Origin: Agromyces rhizosphaerae
GTDB taxonomy: Bacteria; Actinomycetota; Actinomycetes; Actinomycetales; Microbacteriaceae
Length of the DNA stretch: 64,000 nucleotides
NCBI RefSeq assembly: GCF_027925245.1
Contig: NZ_BSDP01000001.1
Coordinates: 3,162,001-3,226,000 of the forward strand
Direction of reading: 5' to 3'
The notes below the pieces were generated by a model. It made no database searches. It saw only the letters and a list, made by a program, of their open reading frames with translations, and had not been told where the DNA came from. Position numbers and translations under genes: made by a program. Shown here piece by piece: positions 47,682-57,721 of this stretch (positions are counted from its first letter, which is position 1; every line of letters starts with the position of its first letter).

Positions 47682-49018
47682 TCCATCCCGGCGGGGGAGA
47701 GTCGTCCACCGGCGGCGCGCACGGCGGCGGCGACGTCGGCGGCGAGCCGCTCGGCGTCGTCGTCGGAGAGGTCGTGCACGGTCAGCCGCAGGCGCGGGAC
47801 GGCGGGGGGCTCGCCCAGCACGAACTCGTCGCCGGCGCGTGCGAGCCAGCCGCGACGCATGAGCTGCTCCGACACGTCGCGGGCCGCGACGGGCAGCGGG
47901 ATCCAGAGGTTGAGCCCGTCGCCCGCTGCGACCGGGACGCCCAGCTCGGTGAGTCGCGCGGCGAACGCGGCGTTGCGCGCGGCGTAGTGCGCGCCCGCGT
48001 CGGCGATGCCCGCGGCGACCGCCGGGTCGGTCACGAGCGACAGCGTGAGGCGCTGCAGCAGGTGGCTCACCCAGGTCGTGCCCGGGCTGAGGCGCATCGC
48101 GAGGCGGTCTGCCGTGTCGGGGTCGGAGGCGGTGACCGCGAGGCACATGTCCGGCCCGAGGAACTTCGACACCGAGCGCACGAGCGCCCAGCGACGATGG
48201 CCGGGCCCGATGATCGAGCGGAACGGGTCGCGCGAGAGCATGGAGAAGTGGTCGTCCTCGATGACGAGCACGTACGGGTGGTCGGCGAGCACCGCGCGCA
48301 GGTCGGCCGCGCGCGCCGCGCTGAGGCTCGCGCCGGTGGGGTTCTGCGCGCGCGGGGTGCAGACGACGGCGCGCACGCCGTCGTCGAGCGCGGCGCGCAG
48401 GCCGTCGACCGTCATCCCCTCGTCGTCGACGGGGACGGCGACGGGGCGGTAGCCGCCGACGCGCACGGTGTGGATGCTGGTGAGGAAGCACGGGTCCTCG
48501 AGCGCCACCGCGTCCTCGCGCACGAGGGCGAGGGCCAGCAGCCGGTCGACGGCGTCCGCGGCGCCGCTGGTGATCGTCAGCCGCAGGTCGGGCGGCGCGA
48601 GGTCCGCCGACATCCACTCGCGCGCCCAGCGCTCGAGCCCGGGATCGATCACGGGCTCGCCGTAGAGCACCGGCCGGCCCGCCATGCCCGCGAGCGCGAT
48701 CGACGGGTCGGGGATGCGGTCGGGGTCGGGGTTGCCGGTCGCCACGTCGCGCAGCACGCTGTCGGCGGCGAAGCCCTCCTGGGGCACGACCTCGGGGTCG
48801 GCGACGTGCGTGCCGCCGCGTCCGCGGGTGACGACCACGCCGGCCGCCGTGAGCTGGCCGTAGGCGGCGACCACGGTGTTGCGGTTCACCCCGAGACTCC
48901 CCGCGAGGCCCCGCACGGACGGCAGCGGGTCGCCCGGTCGCAGCGTGCCGCGCTCGATGAGCGCACGCACGCTGTCGGCGATGTCCGCGGCCGAGCGGCC
49001 GGTGATCTCGATGGTCAT
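47678..49018 (-). CDS. pdxR: MocR/PdxR-type transcriptional regulator with aminotransferase-like domain
   Basis: This 446-residue protein fuses an N-terminal GntR winged helix ([21 protein letters not shown]) to a fold-type I aminotransferase domain. The PLP-binding lysine is in [10 protein letters not shown], and NPTG is present in [10 protein letters not shown]. Such PdxR proteins sense PLP and control pdxST. It is divergent from pdxS with a 123-bp region containing a palindrome, and its stop overlaps pdxY. The ATG at 49018 is chosen; a TTG 15 bp further upstream is also in frame. Confidence 0.93.
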   Translation of the reverse strand: MTIEITGRSAADIADSVRALIERGTLRPGDPLPSVRGLAGSLGVNRNTVVAAYGQLTAAGVVVTRGRGGTHVADPEVVPQEGFAADSVLRDVATGNPDPDRIPDPSIALAGMAGRPVLYGEPVIDPGLERWAREWMSADLAPPDLRLTITSGAADAVDRLLALALVREDAVALEDPCFLTSIHTVRVGGYRPVAVPVDDEGMTVDGLRAALDDGVRAVVCTPRAQNPTGASLSAARAADLRAVLADHPYVLVIEDDHFSMLSRDPFRSIIGPGHRRWALVRSVSKFLGPDMCLAVTASDPDTADRLAMRLSPGTTWVSHLLQRLTLSLVTDPAVAAGIADAGAHYAARNAAFAARLTELGVPVAAGDGLNLWIPLPVAARDVSEQLMRRGWLARAGDEFVLGEPPAVPRLRLTVHDLSDDDAERLAADVAAAVRAAGGRLSPAGME

Positions 49019-49067
49019 GTCACGATCCAACACGGTTGCGTGGGCGATGTCCCGACCATGCTATCTT

Positions 49068-49081
49068 TTGGCCTAGGCCAA
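49068..49081. promoter_or_regulatory. Palindrome in the pdxR-pdxS divergent region
   Basis: TTGGCCTAGGCCAA is a perfect 14-bp palindrome, 50 bp before the pdxR start and 60 bp before pdxS. It overlaps the likely pdxS transcription start (TATCTT box at 49062-49067). It is the best candidate PdxR operator here, though it differs from the C. glutamicum PdxR site as I recall it. Confidence 0.6.
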
Positions 49082-49141
49082 GCAAGGCGCTTGTCCGTCA
49101 TGCTGCGCAGTTCGCGCGACCTCCGTCGAAGGGAAACCCCG

Positions 49142-50032
49142 ATGAGCACTGCCGAATTCGGCTCCAGCCGCGTCAAGCGCGGACTCGCCGAGATGCTGAA
49201 GGGCGGCGTCATCATGGACGTCGTCACGGCCGAGCAGGCCCGCATCGCCGAGGACGCCGGCGCCGTCGCCGTCATGGCGCTCGAGCGCGTTCCCGCCGAC
49301 ATCCGCGCCCAGGGCGGCGTGGCGCGCATGAGCGACCCCGACCTCATCGAGGCGATCATCGCCGAGGTCTCGATCCCGGTCATGGCGAAGGCCCGCATCG
49401 GCCACTTCGTCGAGGCGCAGGTGCTCCAGGCGCTCGACGTCGACTACATCGACGAGTCGGAGGTGCTCTCGCCGGCCGACTACGTGAACCACATCGACAA
49501 GTGGGAGTTCAACACCCCCTTCGTGTGCGGTGCGACCAACCTCGGCGAGGCGCTGCGGCGCATCAACGAGGGTGCGGCGATGATCCGCTCGAAGGGCGAG
49601 GCCGGCACCGGCGACGTCTCCGAGGCGACCAAGCACATCCGCAAGATCACCGCCGAGATCAACGCGCTGAAGTCGATGACGAAGGACGAGCTGTACGTCG
49701 CCGCGAAGGAGCTGCAGGCCCCGTACGAGCTCGTGGCCGAGGTCGCCGAGACCGGAAAGCTCCCGGTCGTGCTCTTCACCGCGGGCGGCGTGGCCACCCC
49801 GGCGGACGCGGCGATGATGATGCAGCTCGGCGCCGACGGCGTCTTCGTCGGCTCGGGCATCTTCAAGTCGGGCAACCCGGAGGCGCGCGCCGCGGCCGTC
49901 GTCAAGGCGACGACCTTCCACGACGACCCGGCGGTCATCGCCGAGGCGTCGCGCGGGCTCGGCGAGGCCATGGTCGGCATCAACGTCGGCGACCTGCCCG
50001 CCCCGCACCGGCTCGCCGAGCGCGGCTGGTAG
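49142..50032 (+). CDS. pdxS: Pyridoxal 5'-phosphate synthase lyase subunit
   Basis: This 296-residue TIM-barrel subunit makes PLP from ribose-5-phosphate, glyceraldehyde-3-phosphate and ammonia, forming a dodecamer with PdxT. The Schiff-base lysine is in [16 protein letters not shown] and the first Asp in [14 protein letters not shown]; the [11 protein letters not shown] phosphate loop is intact. GAAGGG precedes the start. pdxT follows after a 55-bp gap. Confidence 0.97.
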   Translation: MSTAEFGSSRVKRGLAEMLKGGVIMDVVTAEQARIAEDAGAVAVMALERVPADIRAQGGVARMSDPDLIEAIIAEVSIPVMAKARIGHFVEAQVLQALDVDYIDESEVLSPADYVNHIDKWEFNTPFVCGATNLGEALRRINEGAAMIRSKGEAGTGDVSEATKHIRKITAEINALKSMTKDELYVAAKELQAPYELVAEVAETGKLPVVLFTAGGVATPADAAMMMQLGADGVFVGSGIFKSGNPEARAAAVVKATTFHDDPAVIAEASRGLGEAMVGINVGDLPAPHRLAERGW

Positions 50033-50048
50033 GCACGGGACGAACGAG

Positions 50049-50073
50049 CGGATGCCGCGGGCAGCGGCATCCG
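50049..50073 (+). other. Hairpin between pdxS and pdxT
   Basis: CGGATGCCGC pairs perfectly with GCGGCATCCG across GGGCA. No T-tract follows, and pdxT starts 14 bp later, so it may tune the pdxS:pdxT ratio (mRNA stability or partial termination). Confidence 0.6.
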
Positions 50074-50087
50074 GAAACGGTGACGAC

Positions 50088-50675
50088 ATGACTCGAGTCG
50101 GCGTGCTCGCCCTCCAGGGCGACTTCCGCGAGCACGTGGCGGTGCTGTCCGGCCTGGGGGCCGACGTCTCGACCGTGCGTCGCCCGGCCGAGCTCGACGA
50201 GATCGACGGTCTCGTGATCCCGGGTGGCGAGTCGACCGTGATGGACAAGCTCTCGCGGGCGTTCGGGCTCGCCGAACCGCTGAAGGCCGCGATCGCCGAC
50301 GGGCTGCCCGTGTACGGCACGTGCGCCGGGCTCATCATGCTCGCCGACACCGTGCTCGACGCGATCGCGGGCCAGCAGAGCCTCGGCGGGCTCGACGTCG
50401 TGGTGCGGCGCAACGCGTTCGGCTCGCAGAACCAGTCGTTCGAGACCGACCTCGACGTTCCCGCGATCGGCGACGATCCCGTGCACGCGGTGTTCATCCG
50501 CGGGCCGGTGGTCGAGTCCGTGGGCCCGGCGGCCACGCCGCTCGCGCGGCTGGACGACGGGCGGGTCGTCGCCGTCGAGCAGGGGAACCTGCTCGGCACG
50601 AGCTTCCACCCCGAGATCACGGGGGAGTACCGATTCCACGAGTACTTCCTCTCGAAGGCGCGCGCCCGCTCCTGA
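50088..50675 (+). CDS. pdxT: Pyridoxal 5'-phosphate synthase glutaminase subunit
   Basis: This 195-residue class I glutaminase supplies ammonia to PdxS. The nucleophilic Cys is in YGTCAGLI, and the His-Glu pair in SFHPEI; the GGEST oxyanion motif is near residue 45. The ATG at 50088 is chosen over 50052, which would read into the hairpin. Confidence 0.96.
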   Translation: MTRVGVLALQGDFREHVAVLSGLGADVSTVRRPAELDEIDGLVIPGGESTVMDKLSRAFGLAEPLKAAIADGLPVYGTCAGLIMLADTVLDAIAGQQSLGGLDVVVRRNAFGSQNQSFETDLDVPAIGDDPVHAVFIRGPVVESVGPAATPLARLDDGRVVAVEQGNLLGTSFHPEITGEYRFHEYFLSKARARS

Positions 50676-50712
50676 GCGACCGCCGTCGGCGGCCCGGCGT
50701 AGCGTGTGCGGC

Positions 50713-51234
50713 ATGACGCGGTACATCGCACTGCTCAGGGGCGTGAACGTCGGCGGCGTCACCATCAGGTCCGCCGACCTGCGCGAGGTCTTCGCGTCGC
50801 TCGGCTTCGACGAGGTGCGCACGGTGCTCGCGAGCGGCAACGTCGTCTTCGCGGCATCCGCCCCGGGCGACCGGGTGAAGGCCGACATCGAGCGCGCGCT
50901 CGGGGAGCGCTTCGGGTACGACGCGTGGATCGTGCTCACGACCGTGGAGCGAGTGTCCGCAGTGATCGACGACTTCCCGTTCGACGCCGAGGACGACGAA
51001 CGGCAGCCGTGGGTGATCTTCGCGAGCGACGCACGTGCACTGGACGAGCTCGTGACCGCAGCATCCGATCTCGATCCCGCGGTCGACCCCCTGCGGCGCG
51101 GGGACGGGGTGCTCTATTGGAACCCCGTGAAGGGCACCACGGGGGACACGCCGTTCGCCAAGCTGCTCGCGAAGGCGAGGTACCGGCCGACCACCACGAA
51201 CCGCAACCTGCGCACGCTCCGACGACTGGTCTGA
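50713..51234 (+). CDS. DUF1697 protein
   Basis: The 173-residue DUF1697 protein starts [14 protein letters not shown], the family signature, and ends [21 protein letters not shown]. No biochemical function is established. TAGCGT ends 7 nt before the ATG, so it is probably leaderless and independent of pdxST. It is the only gene between pdxT and yebC. Confidence 0.88.
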   Translation: MTRYIALLRGVNVGGVTIRSADLREVFASLGFDEVRTVLASGNVVFAASAPGDRVKADIERALGERFGYDAWIVLTTVERVSAVIDDFPFDAEDDERQPWVIFASDARALDELVTAASDLDPAVDPLRRGDGVLYWNPVKGTTGDTPFAKLLAKARYRPTTTNRNLRTLRRLV

Positions 51235-51271
51235 CGGCGGGGCCTCCGGCCGGGCGCCGCGGGGCCTGCCC

Positions 51272-51277
51272 TACAAT
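51272..51277 (+). promoter_or_regulatory. Candidate -10 box for the yebC-ruvCAB operon
   Basis: TACAAT, 53 bp before the yebC start, is a good actinobacterial -10. No LexA-type box overlaps it. Confidence 0.5.
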
Positions 51278-51329
51278 GGCATGTCGGCGCGGATGCATCG
51301 CGCGCGCCCAGAGACGACCCGGGAGATTC

Positions 51330-52091
51330 ATGTCAGGCCATTCCAAGTGGGCGACGACCAAGCACAAGAAGGCGGTCATCGACGCACGCCGTGCGAAGTC
51401 GTTCGCGAAGCTCATCAAGAACATCGAGGTCGCCGCGAAGCTCGGCGGCGCCGACCTGGCGGGCAACCCGACCCTGTACGACGCCGTGCAGAAGGCCAAG
51501 AAGACCTCGGTGCCGAACGACAACATCGACCGCGCGATCAAGCGCGGCGCCGGCATCTCCGGCGAGTCGATCGAGTACACGACGATCATGTACGAGGGCT
51601 ACGCGCCGAACGGCGTCGCACTGCTCGTCGAGTGCCTCACCGACAACAAGAACCGTGCCGCCGCCGAGGTGCGCACGGCCATGACCCGCAACGGCGGCAC
51701 CATGGCCGACCCGGGCAGCGTCGCGTACAACTTCAACCGCAAGGGCCTCATCGTCGTGGGCGCCGCCGACGGGCTCACCGAGGACGACGTGCTCACCGCG
51801 GTGCTCGACGCGGGCGCCGAGGAGGTCACCGACGAGGGCGAGAGCTTCGAGGTCATCACCGAGGCCACCGACCTCGTGCAGACCCGCACCGCGCTGCAGG
51901 ACGCGGGCATCGACTACGACTCGGCCGACGTCGCCTTCGTGCCGTCGCTCAAGGTGGAGATCGACGCCGAGACGGCGCGCAAGGTCTTCCGCCTCATCGA
52001 CGCGCTCGAGGACTCGGACGACGTGCAGAACGTCTACAGCAACTACGACGTCAGCGCCGAGGTGCTGGCGGAGCTCGAGGCGGACGAGTAA
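51330..52091 (+). CDS. YebC/TACO1 family protein
   Basis: The 253-residue protein has the conserved [16 protein letters not shown] start and NNGGTM-like segment ([17 protein letters not shown]). YebC proteins bind the ribosome and help translation of difficult sequences such as proline runs; some were described as transcription regulators. GGGAG precedes the ATG. It is the first gene of the ruvCAB operon, 5 bp before ruvC, as in most Actinobacteria. Confidence 0.95.
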   Translation: MSGHSKWATTKHKKAVIDARRAKSFAKLIKNIEVAAKLGGADLAGNPTLYDAVQKAKKTSVPNDNIDRAIKRGAGISGESIEYTTIMYEGYAPNGVALLVECLTDNKNRAAAEVRTAMTRNGGTMADPGSVAYNFNRKGLIVVGAADGLTEDDVLTAVLDAGAEEVTDEGESFEVITEATDLVQTRTALQDAGIDYDSADVAFVPSLKVEIDAETARKVFRLIDALEDSDDVQNVYSNYDVSAEVLAELEADE

Positions 52092-52096
52092 CGACC

Positions 52097-52696
52097 ATGC
52101 GCGTGCTCGGCATCGACCCGGGGCTCACCCGGTGCGGTGTCGGCGTGGTCGACGTCGCCCCCGACCGGAGCGCGACGCTCGTCGACGTGGTCGTGCTGCG
52201 GTCGCCGGCCGACCTGGCGATCGAGCGGCGGCTGCTGCGCATCGCCGAGGGGCTCGAGGCGATCCTCGAGGAGCACCGCCCGCAGGCGGTCGCGCTCGAG
52301 CGCGTGTTCGCGCGCAGCGACGTGTCGACGATCATGGGCACGGCCCAGATCTCGGGCGTCGCGATGCACCTCGCGGCGCGCCGCGAGCTCACCGTCGCGC
52401 TGCACACCCCGAGCGAGGTGAAGGCGGCGATCACCGGGTACGGCCGTGCCGACAAGAAGCAGGTCGGCGCGATGGTGGCGCGCATCCTGGGGCTGGAGAC
52501 GCCGCCGAAGCCCGCGGACGCCGCGGACGCGCTCGCGCTGGCGATCTGCCACGCGTGGCGGTCGGGACCGGCATCTGGGGCCGTTCACGGTGGCGCGGGC
52601 GACATCGACGCCGGGGCGACCCCGGCCCAGAAGGCATGGCTCGCCGCGGAGCGTGCCGCGAAGACGTCGGGGGCCGCACGTAGTCTGAAGCCGTGA
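52097..52696 (+). CDS. ruvC: Holliday junction resolvase RuvC
   Basis: The 199-residue endonuclease resolves four-way junctions in recombination. Catalytic acids: Asp7 in [10 protein letters not shown], the Glu in ALERVF, and the Asp pair in [12 protein letters not shown]. The C-terminal 30 residues are Ala/Gly-rich and extend beyond the E. coli length. The GTGA overlap joins it to ruvA. Confidence 0.96.
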   Translation: MRVLGIDPGLTRCGVGVVDVAPDRSATLVDVVVLRSPADLAIERRLLRIAEGLEAILEEHRPQAVALERVFARSDVSTIMGTAQISGVAMHLAARRELTVALHTPSEVKAAITGYGRADKKQVGAMVARILGLETPPKPADAADALALAICHAWRSGPASGAVHGGAGDIDAGATPAQKAWLAAERAAKTSGAARSLKP

Positions 52697-53313
52697 TCTC
52701 CTCGCTCAGTGGAACGGTGCTCGCGGCATCGGGCGGAACGGTCGTGATCGACGTCGGCGGCGTCGGGTTCTCCGTGGCGACCACCCCGGCCCTCGCCCTC
52801 GCGGCGCGCGAGGGGGAGACGCTCCGCGTGCACACCGCGCTCATCGTTCGCGAGGACGCGCTGTCGCTGTTCGGGTTCGGCACGACCGAGGAGCTGCGCG
52901 TGTTCGACCTGCTGATCGGCGTCACCGGCGTCGGGCCGAAGTCCGCGCTCGGCGTGCTCTCGTCGCTCTCACCCGAGCAGGTGGCGCACGCGGTCGCGAA
53001 CGAGGACGACGCGGCGTTCCGCAAGGTCAGCGGCATCGGCCCGAAGACCGCCAAGCTCATCGTGGTGTCGCTCACGGGCAAGCTCGTGGTGACCGCGCCG
53101 CCGGTCGCGGCCGTGCCGTCCGTGCGGGCGAACGCGGGCGACGACGTGCTCGCTGCGCTCACCGGGCTCGGCTGGCCCGAGAAGGCCGCGCAGCAGGCGC
53201 TCACCGAGACGCTGGCCGAGGCATCCGGCACCGACGCCGCATCCGTTCCCGTGCTGCTGCGGCTCACGCTCGCCCGGCTCGGTCCGGCCCAGCACGCCGG
53301 GAGGGCCTCGTGA
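52693..53313 (+). CDS. ruvA: Holliday junction DNA helicase subunit RuvA
   Basis: The 206-residue tetramer binds the junction and loads RuvB. An OB-fold N-terminus is followed by two helix-hairpin-helix motifs ([17 protein letters not shown] and [16 protein letters not shown]) and a C-terminal RuvB-contact domain ([19 protein letters not shown]). GTG start overlaps ruvC stop; GTGA overlap with ruvB. Confidence 0.97.
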   Translation: MISSLSGTVLAASGGTVVIDVGGVGFSVATTPALALAAREGETLRVHTALIVREDALSLFGFGTTEELRVFDLLIGVTGVGPKSALGVLSSLSPEQVAHAVANEDDAAFRKVSGIGPKTAKLIVVSLTGKLVVTAPPVAAVPSVRANAGDDVLAALTGLGWPEKAAQQALTETLAEASGTDAASVPVLLRLTLARLGPAQHAGRAS

Positions 53314-54341
53314 GCGACCCGGGAGTCGACCTGACGAATCCGGAGCTCGCCAACGAGGCCGAGCTCGCGTTCGAGGGCGCGCTGCGCCCGCGCAGCCTCG
53401 GCGAGTTCGTCGGGCAGGCGCGCGTGCGCGGCCAGCTCCAGCTGCTGCTCACCGCGGCGCAGATGCAGCAGCGCACGCCCGACCACATCCTGCTCGCCGG
53501 CCCGCCCGGGCTCGGCAAGACGACCCTGGCCATGATCGTCGCCCACGAGGGCGGCAGGCCGCTGCGCATGTCGAGCGGGCCGGCGATCCAGCACGCCGGC
53601 GACCTCGCGGCGATCCTGTCGTCGCTCGTGCCGGGCGAGGTGCTCTTCATCGACGAGATCCATCGCATGGCGCGCTCGGCCGAGGAGATGCTCTACCTCG
53701 CGATGGAGGACTTCCGCATCGACATCATGGTCGGGAAGGGCGCCGGTGCGACCAGCGTGCCCCTCGACCTCGCGCCGTTCACGCTGGTCGGCGCGACCAC
53801 GCGGTCCGGGCTCCTGCCGAACCCGCTCCGCGACCGGTTCGGGTTCACCGCGCACCTCGAGTTCTACGGCGAGGACGAGCTGCGGGAGGTGCTCGGCCGC
53901 GCGGCGCGCATGCTCGGGCTCGACGTCGACGGCGAGGCGCTGGCGGAGATCGCCGGCCGCTGCCGGGGCACCCCGCGCATCGCGAACCGCCTGCTGCGAC
54001 GCGTGCGCGACTACGCGCTCGTGCACGGCGGGCGCGCCGACCTCGACGCGGTGCGCGCCGCGCTGGAGCTCTACGACGTGGACGAGCTCGGGCTCGACCG
54101 GCTCGACCGCGCGGTCATCGAGGCGATCCTCACGCGGTTCGGCGGCGGCCCCGTGGGGCTCAACACGCTCGCGGTCTCGGTCGGCGAGGAGGCGGAGACG
54201 ATCGAGTCGGTCGTCGAGCCGTTCCTGGTGCGCATCGGCCTGCTCACGCGCACGCCGCGCGGTCGCGTGGCGAGCCCGGAGGCGTGGCGGCACCTCGGTC
54301 TGCGCAGCCCGGCATCCGGGCTGCCCCTCGATGACCTATAA
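53310..54341 (+). CDS. ruvB: Holliday junction DNA helicase subunit RuvB
   Basis: The 343-residue AAA+ motor drives branch migration with RuvA. Walker A is [10 protein letters not shown], Walker B is VLFIDEIHR, the sensor is GATTRSGLL, and the C-terminal winged helix ends [14 protein letters not shown]. It is the last gene of the yebC-ruvCAB unit; its stop lies within a TATAAT sequence. Confidence 0.97.
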   Translation: MSDPGVDLTNPELANEAELAFEGALRPRSLGEFVGQARVRGQLQLLLTAAQMQQRTPDHILLAGPPGLGKTTLAMIVAHEGGRPLRMSSGPAIQHAGDLAAILSSLVPGEVLFIDEIHRMARSAEEMLYLAMEDFRIDIMVGKGAGATSVPLDLAPFTLVGATTRSGLLPNPLRDRFGFTAHLEFYGEDELREVLGRAARMLGLDVDGEALAEIAGRCRGTPRIANRLLRRVRDYALVHGGRADLDAVRAALELYDVDELGLDRLDRAVIEAILTRFGGGPVGLNTLAVSVGEEAETIESVVEPFLVRIGLLTRTPRGRVASPEAWRHLGLRSPASGLPLDDL

Positions 54342-54342
54342 T
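54337..54342 (+). promoter_or_regulatory. Consensus -10 overlapping the ruvB stop
   Basis: A perfect TATAAT covers the ruvB stop and would start a yajC-secD-secF transcript near 54350, with a leader of about 95 nt. No clear -35. Confidence 0.4.
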
Positions 54343-54443
54343 CCTTGGAGGCTTCGGCCCACCCCACCAGCGCGCAGGCCCGGAACGGCCGCGCACCCCA
54401 GACTTGGCACGACCGCGTCGTCGTGCACCGGAGGCACCCCCAG

Positions 54444-54824
54444 ATGGATCCGTTCACACTCATCATGCTCGCCGTCCTGGCGCTGCTCATCTTCTTCATG
54501 TTCCGCAACTCGCGCAAGCGCGCGGCGGAGCAGCGTGAGCTGCAGTCGAAGGTCGCGACCGGTGCGACGGTGATGACGAACTTCGGGGTGTTCGGCACGA
54601 TCCTGTCCATCGACGAGGAGGAGAACCAGGTCCTGCTCGAGTCGAGCCCGGGCACGGTCCTCACGGTGCACCGCCAGACCATCAACCGCGTCGTCACGCC
54701 GGCGCCGGGCTCGGAGGACGAGTTCGAGGAGCCGGCGGACGCCGAGCCGGAGTACGGCGAGCGGGTCGACGAGTCGGACGCGGCGCCCGAGACGGGCACC
54801 GAGCCGAAGAAGTCGGACGACTAG
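54444..54824 (+). CDS. yajC: Preprotein translocase subunit YajC
   Basis: The 126-residue protein has one N-terminal helix (LIMLAVLALLIFFMF), the FRNSRKRAAEQRELQSKVATG motif region and a long acidic tail. YajC binds SecDF and the Sec channel. The ATG at 54444 has GGAGG 10 bp upstream; longer starts lack support. secD follows after 60 bp. Confidence 0.92.
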   Translation: MDPFTLIMLAVLALLIFFMFRNSRKRAAEQRELQSKVATGATVMTNFGVFGTILSIDEEENQVLLESSPGTVLTVHRQTINRVVTPAPGSEDEFEEPADAEPEYGERVDESDAAPETGTEPKKSDD

Positions 54825-54884
54825 GACCCCTCGACACCACACGTCCGCGTCGGGTGACGCGGACGTGCAGAGAAAGCGGAATTC

Positions 54885-56624
54885 GTGGCTGCACCCTCCA
54901 AGCGGTCGTCCCGACCCACCACCGTCAAGAAGGCCTGGCGCTCCCTCAGCTGGCTCGGCGCCCTGATCGTCGCACTGATCGCGATCAACACCGCCGGCGT
55001 GCTCTGGGCGGGCGGCTCGTGGACGCCGAAGCTCGCCCTCGACCTCGAGGGCGGCACGCAGATCATCCTCGCCCCCGAGCTCGCCGAGGGGCAGAGCGTC
55101 ACCGGCGAGCAGCTCGACCAGGCGGTCTCCATCCTCCGCCAGCGCGTCGACGCGTCGGGCGTGTCCGAGGCTGAGATCACCACGCAGGGCGACCGCAACA
55201 TCGTCGTCGCCATCCCGGGTGAGCTCGACGACGAGACGCGGCAGCGCATCGAGTCGTCGGCCAAGCTCGAGCTGCGCCCCGTGATCCTCGCGGGCGTGGC
55301 GTCGACCGAGACTGCCGAGCCGACCGACGAGGCGGACGAGGAGGCGACCGACGAGGCGGAGGCGACCGAGACGCCCGAGCCCACCGACGCCAGCGACTTC
55401 GCGTGGATCACCGACGAGCTGCAGGCGGAGTACGACGCGTTCGACTGCGCCTCGATCGACGAGGCCGAGGCGAACCGGCACCCCGCCGACGAGCCGCTCA
55501 TCACCTGCGACACCACGAACACGTTCAAGTACGCGCTCGGCCCGGTCGAGGTCAGCGGCGAGAACATCACGGACGCCACCAACGGCATGGTGCAGAGCTC
55601 GTCCGGCGTGTCGACCGGCACCTGGGCCGTCAACCTGCGGTTCGACGACCAGGGCACCGAGGACTTCGCCGCGGTCAGCACGCGACTCTTCGGCCTCGAG
55701 GAGCCCCGCAACCAGTTCGCGTTCGTGCTCGACGGGCGGATCATCTCCGCGCCGAGCATGAACGGCATCATCACCGACGGTCGCCCGCAGATCACCGGCA
55801 GCTTCACCCAGGAGTCGTCGAAGGCGCTGGCCGACCAGCTGAAGTTCGGTGCGCTGCCGATCAGCTTCACGGTGCAGAGCTCGGACACGATCTCGGCGAC
55901 GCTCGGCTCCTCGCAGCTGCAGAGCGGCCTCATCGCCGGCCTCATCGGCCTGATCCTGGTCGTGATCTACACGCTCTTCCAATACCGGGCGCTCGCGTCG
56001 GTGACGATCGCCTCGCTCGTCGTGGCCGGCGTCATCACCTACCTCTCGATCACGATCCTGTCCTGGTACCAGGGGTACCGGCTCTCCCTCGCGGGCGTCG
56101 CGGCACTGATCGTCGCGATCGGCTTCACGGCCGACTCGTTCATCGTGTACTTCGAACGCGTGCGCGACGAGCTGCGCGACGGCCGTGCGCTCGTCGGCGC
56201 GGTCGAGGCGGGCTGGAAGCGCGCGCTGCGCACCGTCATCGCCTCGAAGACGGTCAACCTGCTCGCCGCCATCGTGCTGTTCATCTTCGCGGTCGGCAGC
56301 GTGCGCGGGTTCGCGTTCACACTCGGTCTCACGACCGTGATCGACGTGATCGTGGTCATCCTGTTCACCCACCCGATGCTGCAGCTGCTCGCGCAGACGC
56401 GGTTCTTCTCCAGCGGCCACCCGTGGTCGGGCCTCGACCCGACGGCGCTCGGCGCCGTGTACCGCGGCCGTGCGGAGTTCCGCAAGCCCGCCGCGAACGT
56501 GACGAAGACCAAGGTCGCGTCGAGCTCGCGCGAGGCGCAGCGCCGGCAGACCATCGCCGAGCGCAAGGCTGCGGAGCTCGCCGCCGTCGGCGACACGCCC
56601 TCGAACGAGGGGAAGGACTCCTGA
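54885..56624 (+). CDS. secD: Protein translocase subunit SecD
   Basis: The 579-residue membrane protein uses proton flow to pull secreted proteins out of the Sec channel. It has a first helix near residues 22-41, the D1 motif LALDLEGGTQIIL, a large periplasmic P1 domain and five C-terminal helices with the proton-path region GFTADSFIVYFERVRDEL. An acidic insert of repeated [23 protein letters not shown] lies at about residues 145-167. secF overlaps by one base (TGATG). Confidence 0.96.
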   Translation: MAAPSKRSSRPTTVKKAWRSLSWLGALIVALIAINTAGVLWAGGSWTPKLALDLEGGTQIILAPELAEGQSVTGEQLDQAVSILRQRVDASGVSEAEITTQGDRNIVVAIPGELDDETRQRIESSAKLELRPVILAGVASTETAEPTDEADEEATDEAEATETPEPTDASDFAWITDELQAEYDAFDCASIDEAEANRHPADEPLITCDTTNTFKYALGPVEVSGENITDATNGMVQSSSGVSTGTWAVNLRFDDQGTEDFAAVSTRLFGLEEPRNQFAFVLDGRIISAPSMNGIITDGRPQITGSFTQESSKALADQLKFGALPISFTVQSSDTISATLGSSQLQSGLIAGLIGLILVVIYTLFQYRALASVTIASLVVAGVITYLSITILSWYQGYRLSLAGVAALIVAIGFTADSFIVYFERVRDELRDGRALVGAVEAGWKRALRTVIASKTVNLLAAIVLFIFAVGSVRGFAFTLGLTTVIDVIVVILFTHPMLQLLAQTRFFSSGHPWSGLDPTALGAVYRGRAEFRKPAANVTKTKVASSSREAQRRQTIAERKAAELAAVGDTPSNEGKDS

Positions 56625-57640
56625 TGGCCAGTCGGCTCACCACCTTCGGCAACGACCTCTACACGGGCAAGCGCTCGTTCAACTTCGTCGGCGGACGCCG
56701 CAAGTGGTACGCGATCGCCGCGGTGCTGATCATCCTGTCGGTGCTCGTGCCCGTGTTCCGCGGCTTCAACTTCGGCATCGAGTTCCGCGGGGGCTCCCAG
56801 TTCCTGATCTCGAACGTCGCCGAGGCGACCCAGGAGCCCGCGATCGACGCGGTCGCCGAGGTCGTGCCCGACGCCGTCGCGCGAGTGACGATCGTCGGCG
56901 ACGACGGCGTGCGCGTCCAGACCGACCAGCTCGAGGCCGCCGAGACCCGTGAGGTGACCACGGCCCTCGCCGAGGCGTATGGCGTGCCCGAGTCGGAGAT
57001 CACGTCGAGCTTCGTCGGCGCGAGCTGGGGCGAGGACGTCACGCGGCAGGCCATCATCGGCCTCATCGCGTTCCTGCTCTTCGCCGCGGTCTTCATGGCG
57101 CTGTACTTCCGCACCTGGAAGATGTCCGCGGCCGCGATCCTGTCGCTGTTCGCCGACCTCGTCGTGACGGCGGGCATCTACGCCGCCAGCGGATTCGAGG
57201 TCTCGCCGGCGGCGATGATCGGCCTCCTGACGATCCTCAGCTACTCGCTCTACGACACCGTCGTGGTGTTCGACAAGATCCGCGAGAACACCTCGTGGGA
57301 GGGCGACGAGTCGAGGCGTACCTTCCCCGAGTCGGTGAACCTCGCCGTGAACCAGACCCTCGTCCGGTCGATCAACACGAGCGTGGTCGCCGCACTCCCG
57401 GTCGCCGCGATCCTCTTCATCGGCGCGTTCGTGCTCGGCGCGGACACCCTGCGCGACATCTCGCTGGCGCTGCTCATCGGCATCCTCGTCGGCACGTGGT
57501 CGACCGTGTTCATCGCGGCGCCCATGTACTCGCAGTTCCGCGAGGGCGAGCCGGCCATCAAGCGCCACGACGAGCGTGTGCTGAAGGAGCGCGACCAGGC
57601 GGCATCGACCTCGGAGGCGCCCGCCGAGGTGGGTTCCTGA
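56624..57640 (+). CDS. secF: Protein translocase subunit SecF
   Basis: This 338-residue partner of SecD has six helices, with FNFGIEFRGGSQFLIS after the first and the conserved SYSLYDTVVVFDKIREN in the fourth. The tail is short and charged. It is co-translated with secD; a hairpin at 57653 ends the operon. Confidence 0.96.
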   Translation: MASRLTTFGNDLYTGKRSFNFVGGRRKWYAIAAVLIILSVLVPVFRGFNFGIEFRGGSQFLISNVAEATQEPAIDAVAEVVPDAVARVTIVGDDGVRVQTDQLEAAETREVTTALAEAYGVPESEITSSFVGASWGEDVTRQAIIGLIAFLLFAAVFMALYFRTWKMSAAAILSLFADLVVTAGIYAASGFEVSPAAMIGLLTILSYSLYDTVVVFDKIRENTSWEGDESRRTFPESVNLAVNQTLVRSINTSVVAALPVAAILFIGAFVLGADTLRDISLALLIGILVGTWSTVFIAAPMYSQFREGEPAIKRHDERVLKERDQAASTSEAPAEVGS

Positions 57641-57652
57641 TCGGCGCCGCCG

Positions 57653-57673
57653 ACGCGGGCCGCTGGCCCGCGT
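57653..57673 (+). terminator. Terminator after secF
   Basis: ACGCGGGCC and GGCCCGCGT pair across GCT, 12 bp after the secF stop. Confidence 0.7.
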
Positions 57674-57697
57674 TCGCCGTCTCCGCCGACGAGCGGC

Positions 57698-57703
57698 GAT
57701 AAT
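57698..57703 (+). promoter_or_regulatory. Candidate -10 box for rel
   Basis: GATAAT, 18 bp before the rel ATG, gives a short leader that still contains GGAGG. Confidence 0.45.
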
Positions 57704-57721
57704 GAAGGCGGAGGTGGTGCG

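Noticed and set aside
51235-51330. SOS control of yebC-ruvCAB
   Set aside because: No CGAAC-N4-GTTCG or close variant is visible before yebC or ruvC, although ruv genes are SOS-linked in some bacteria.
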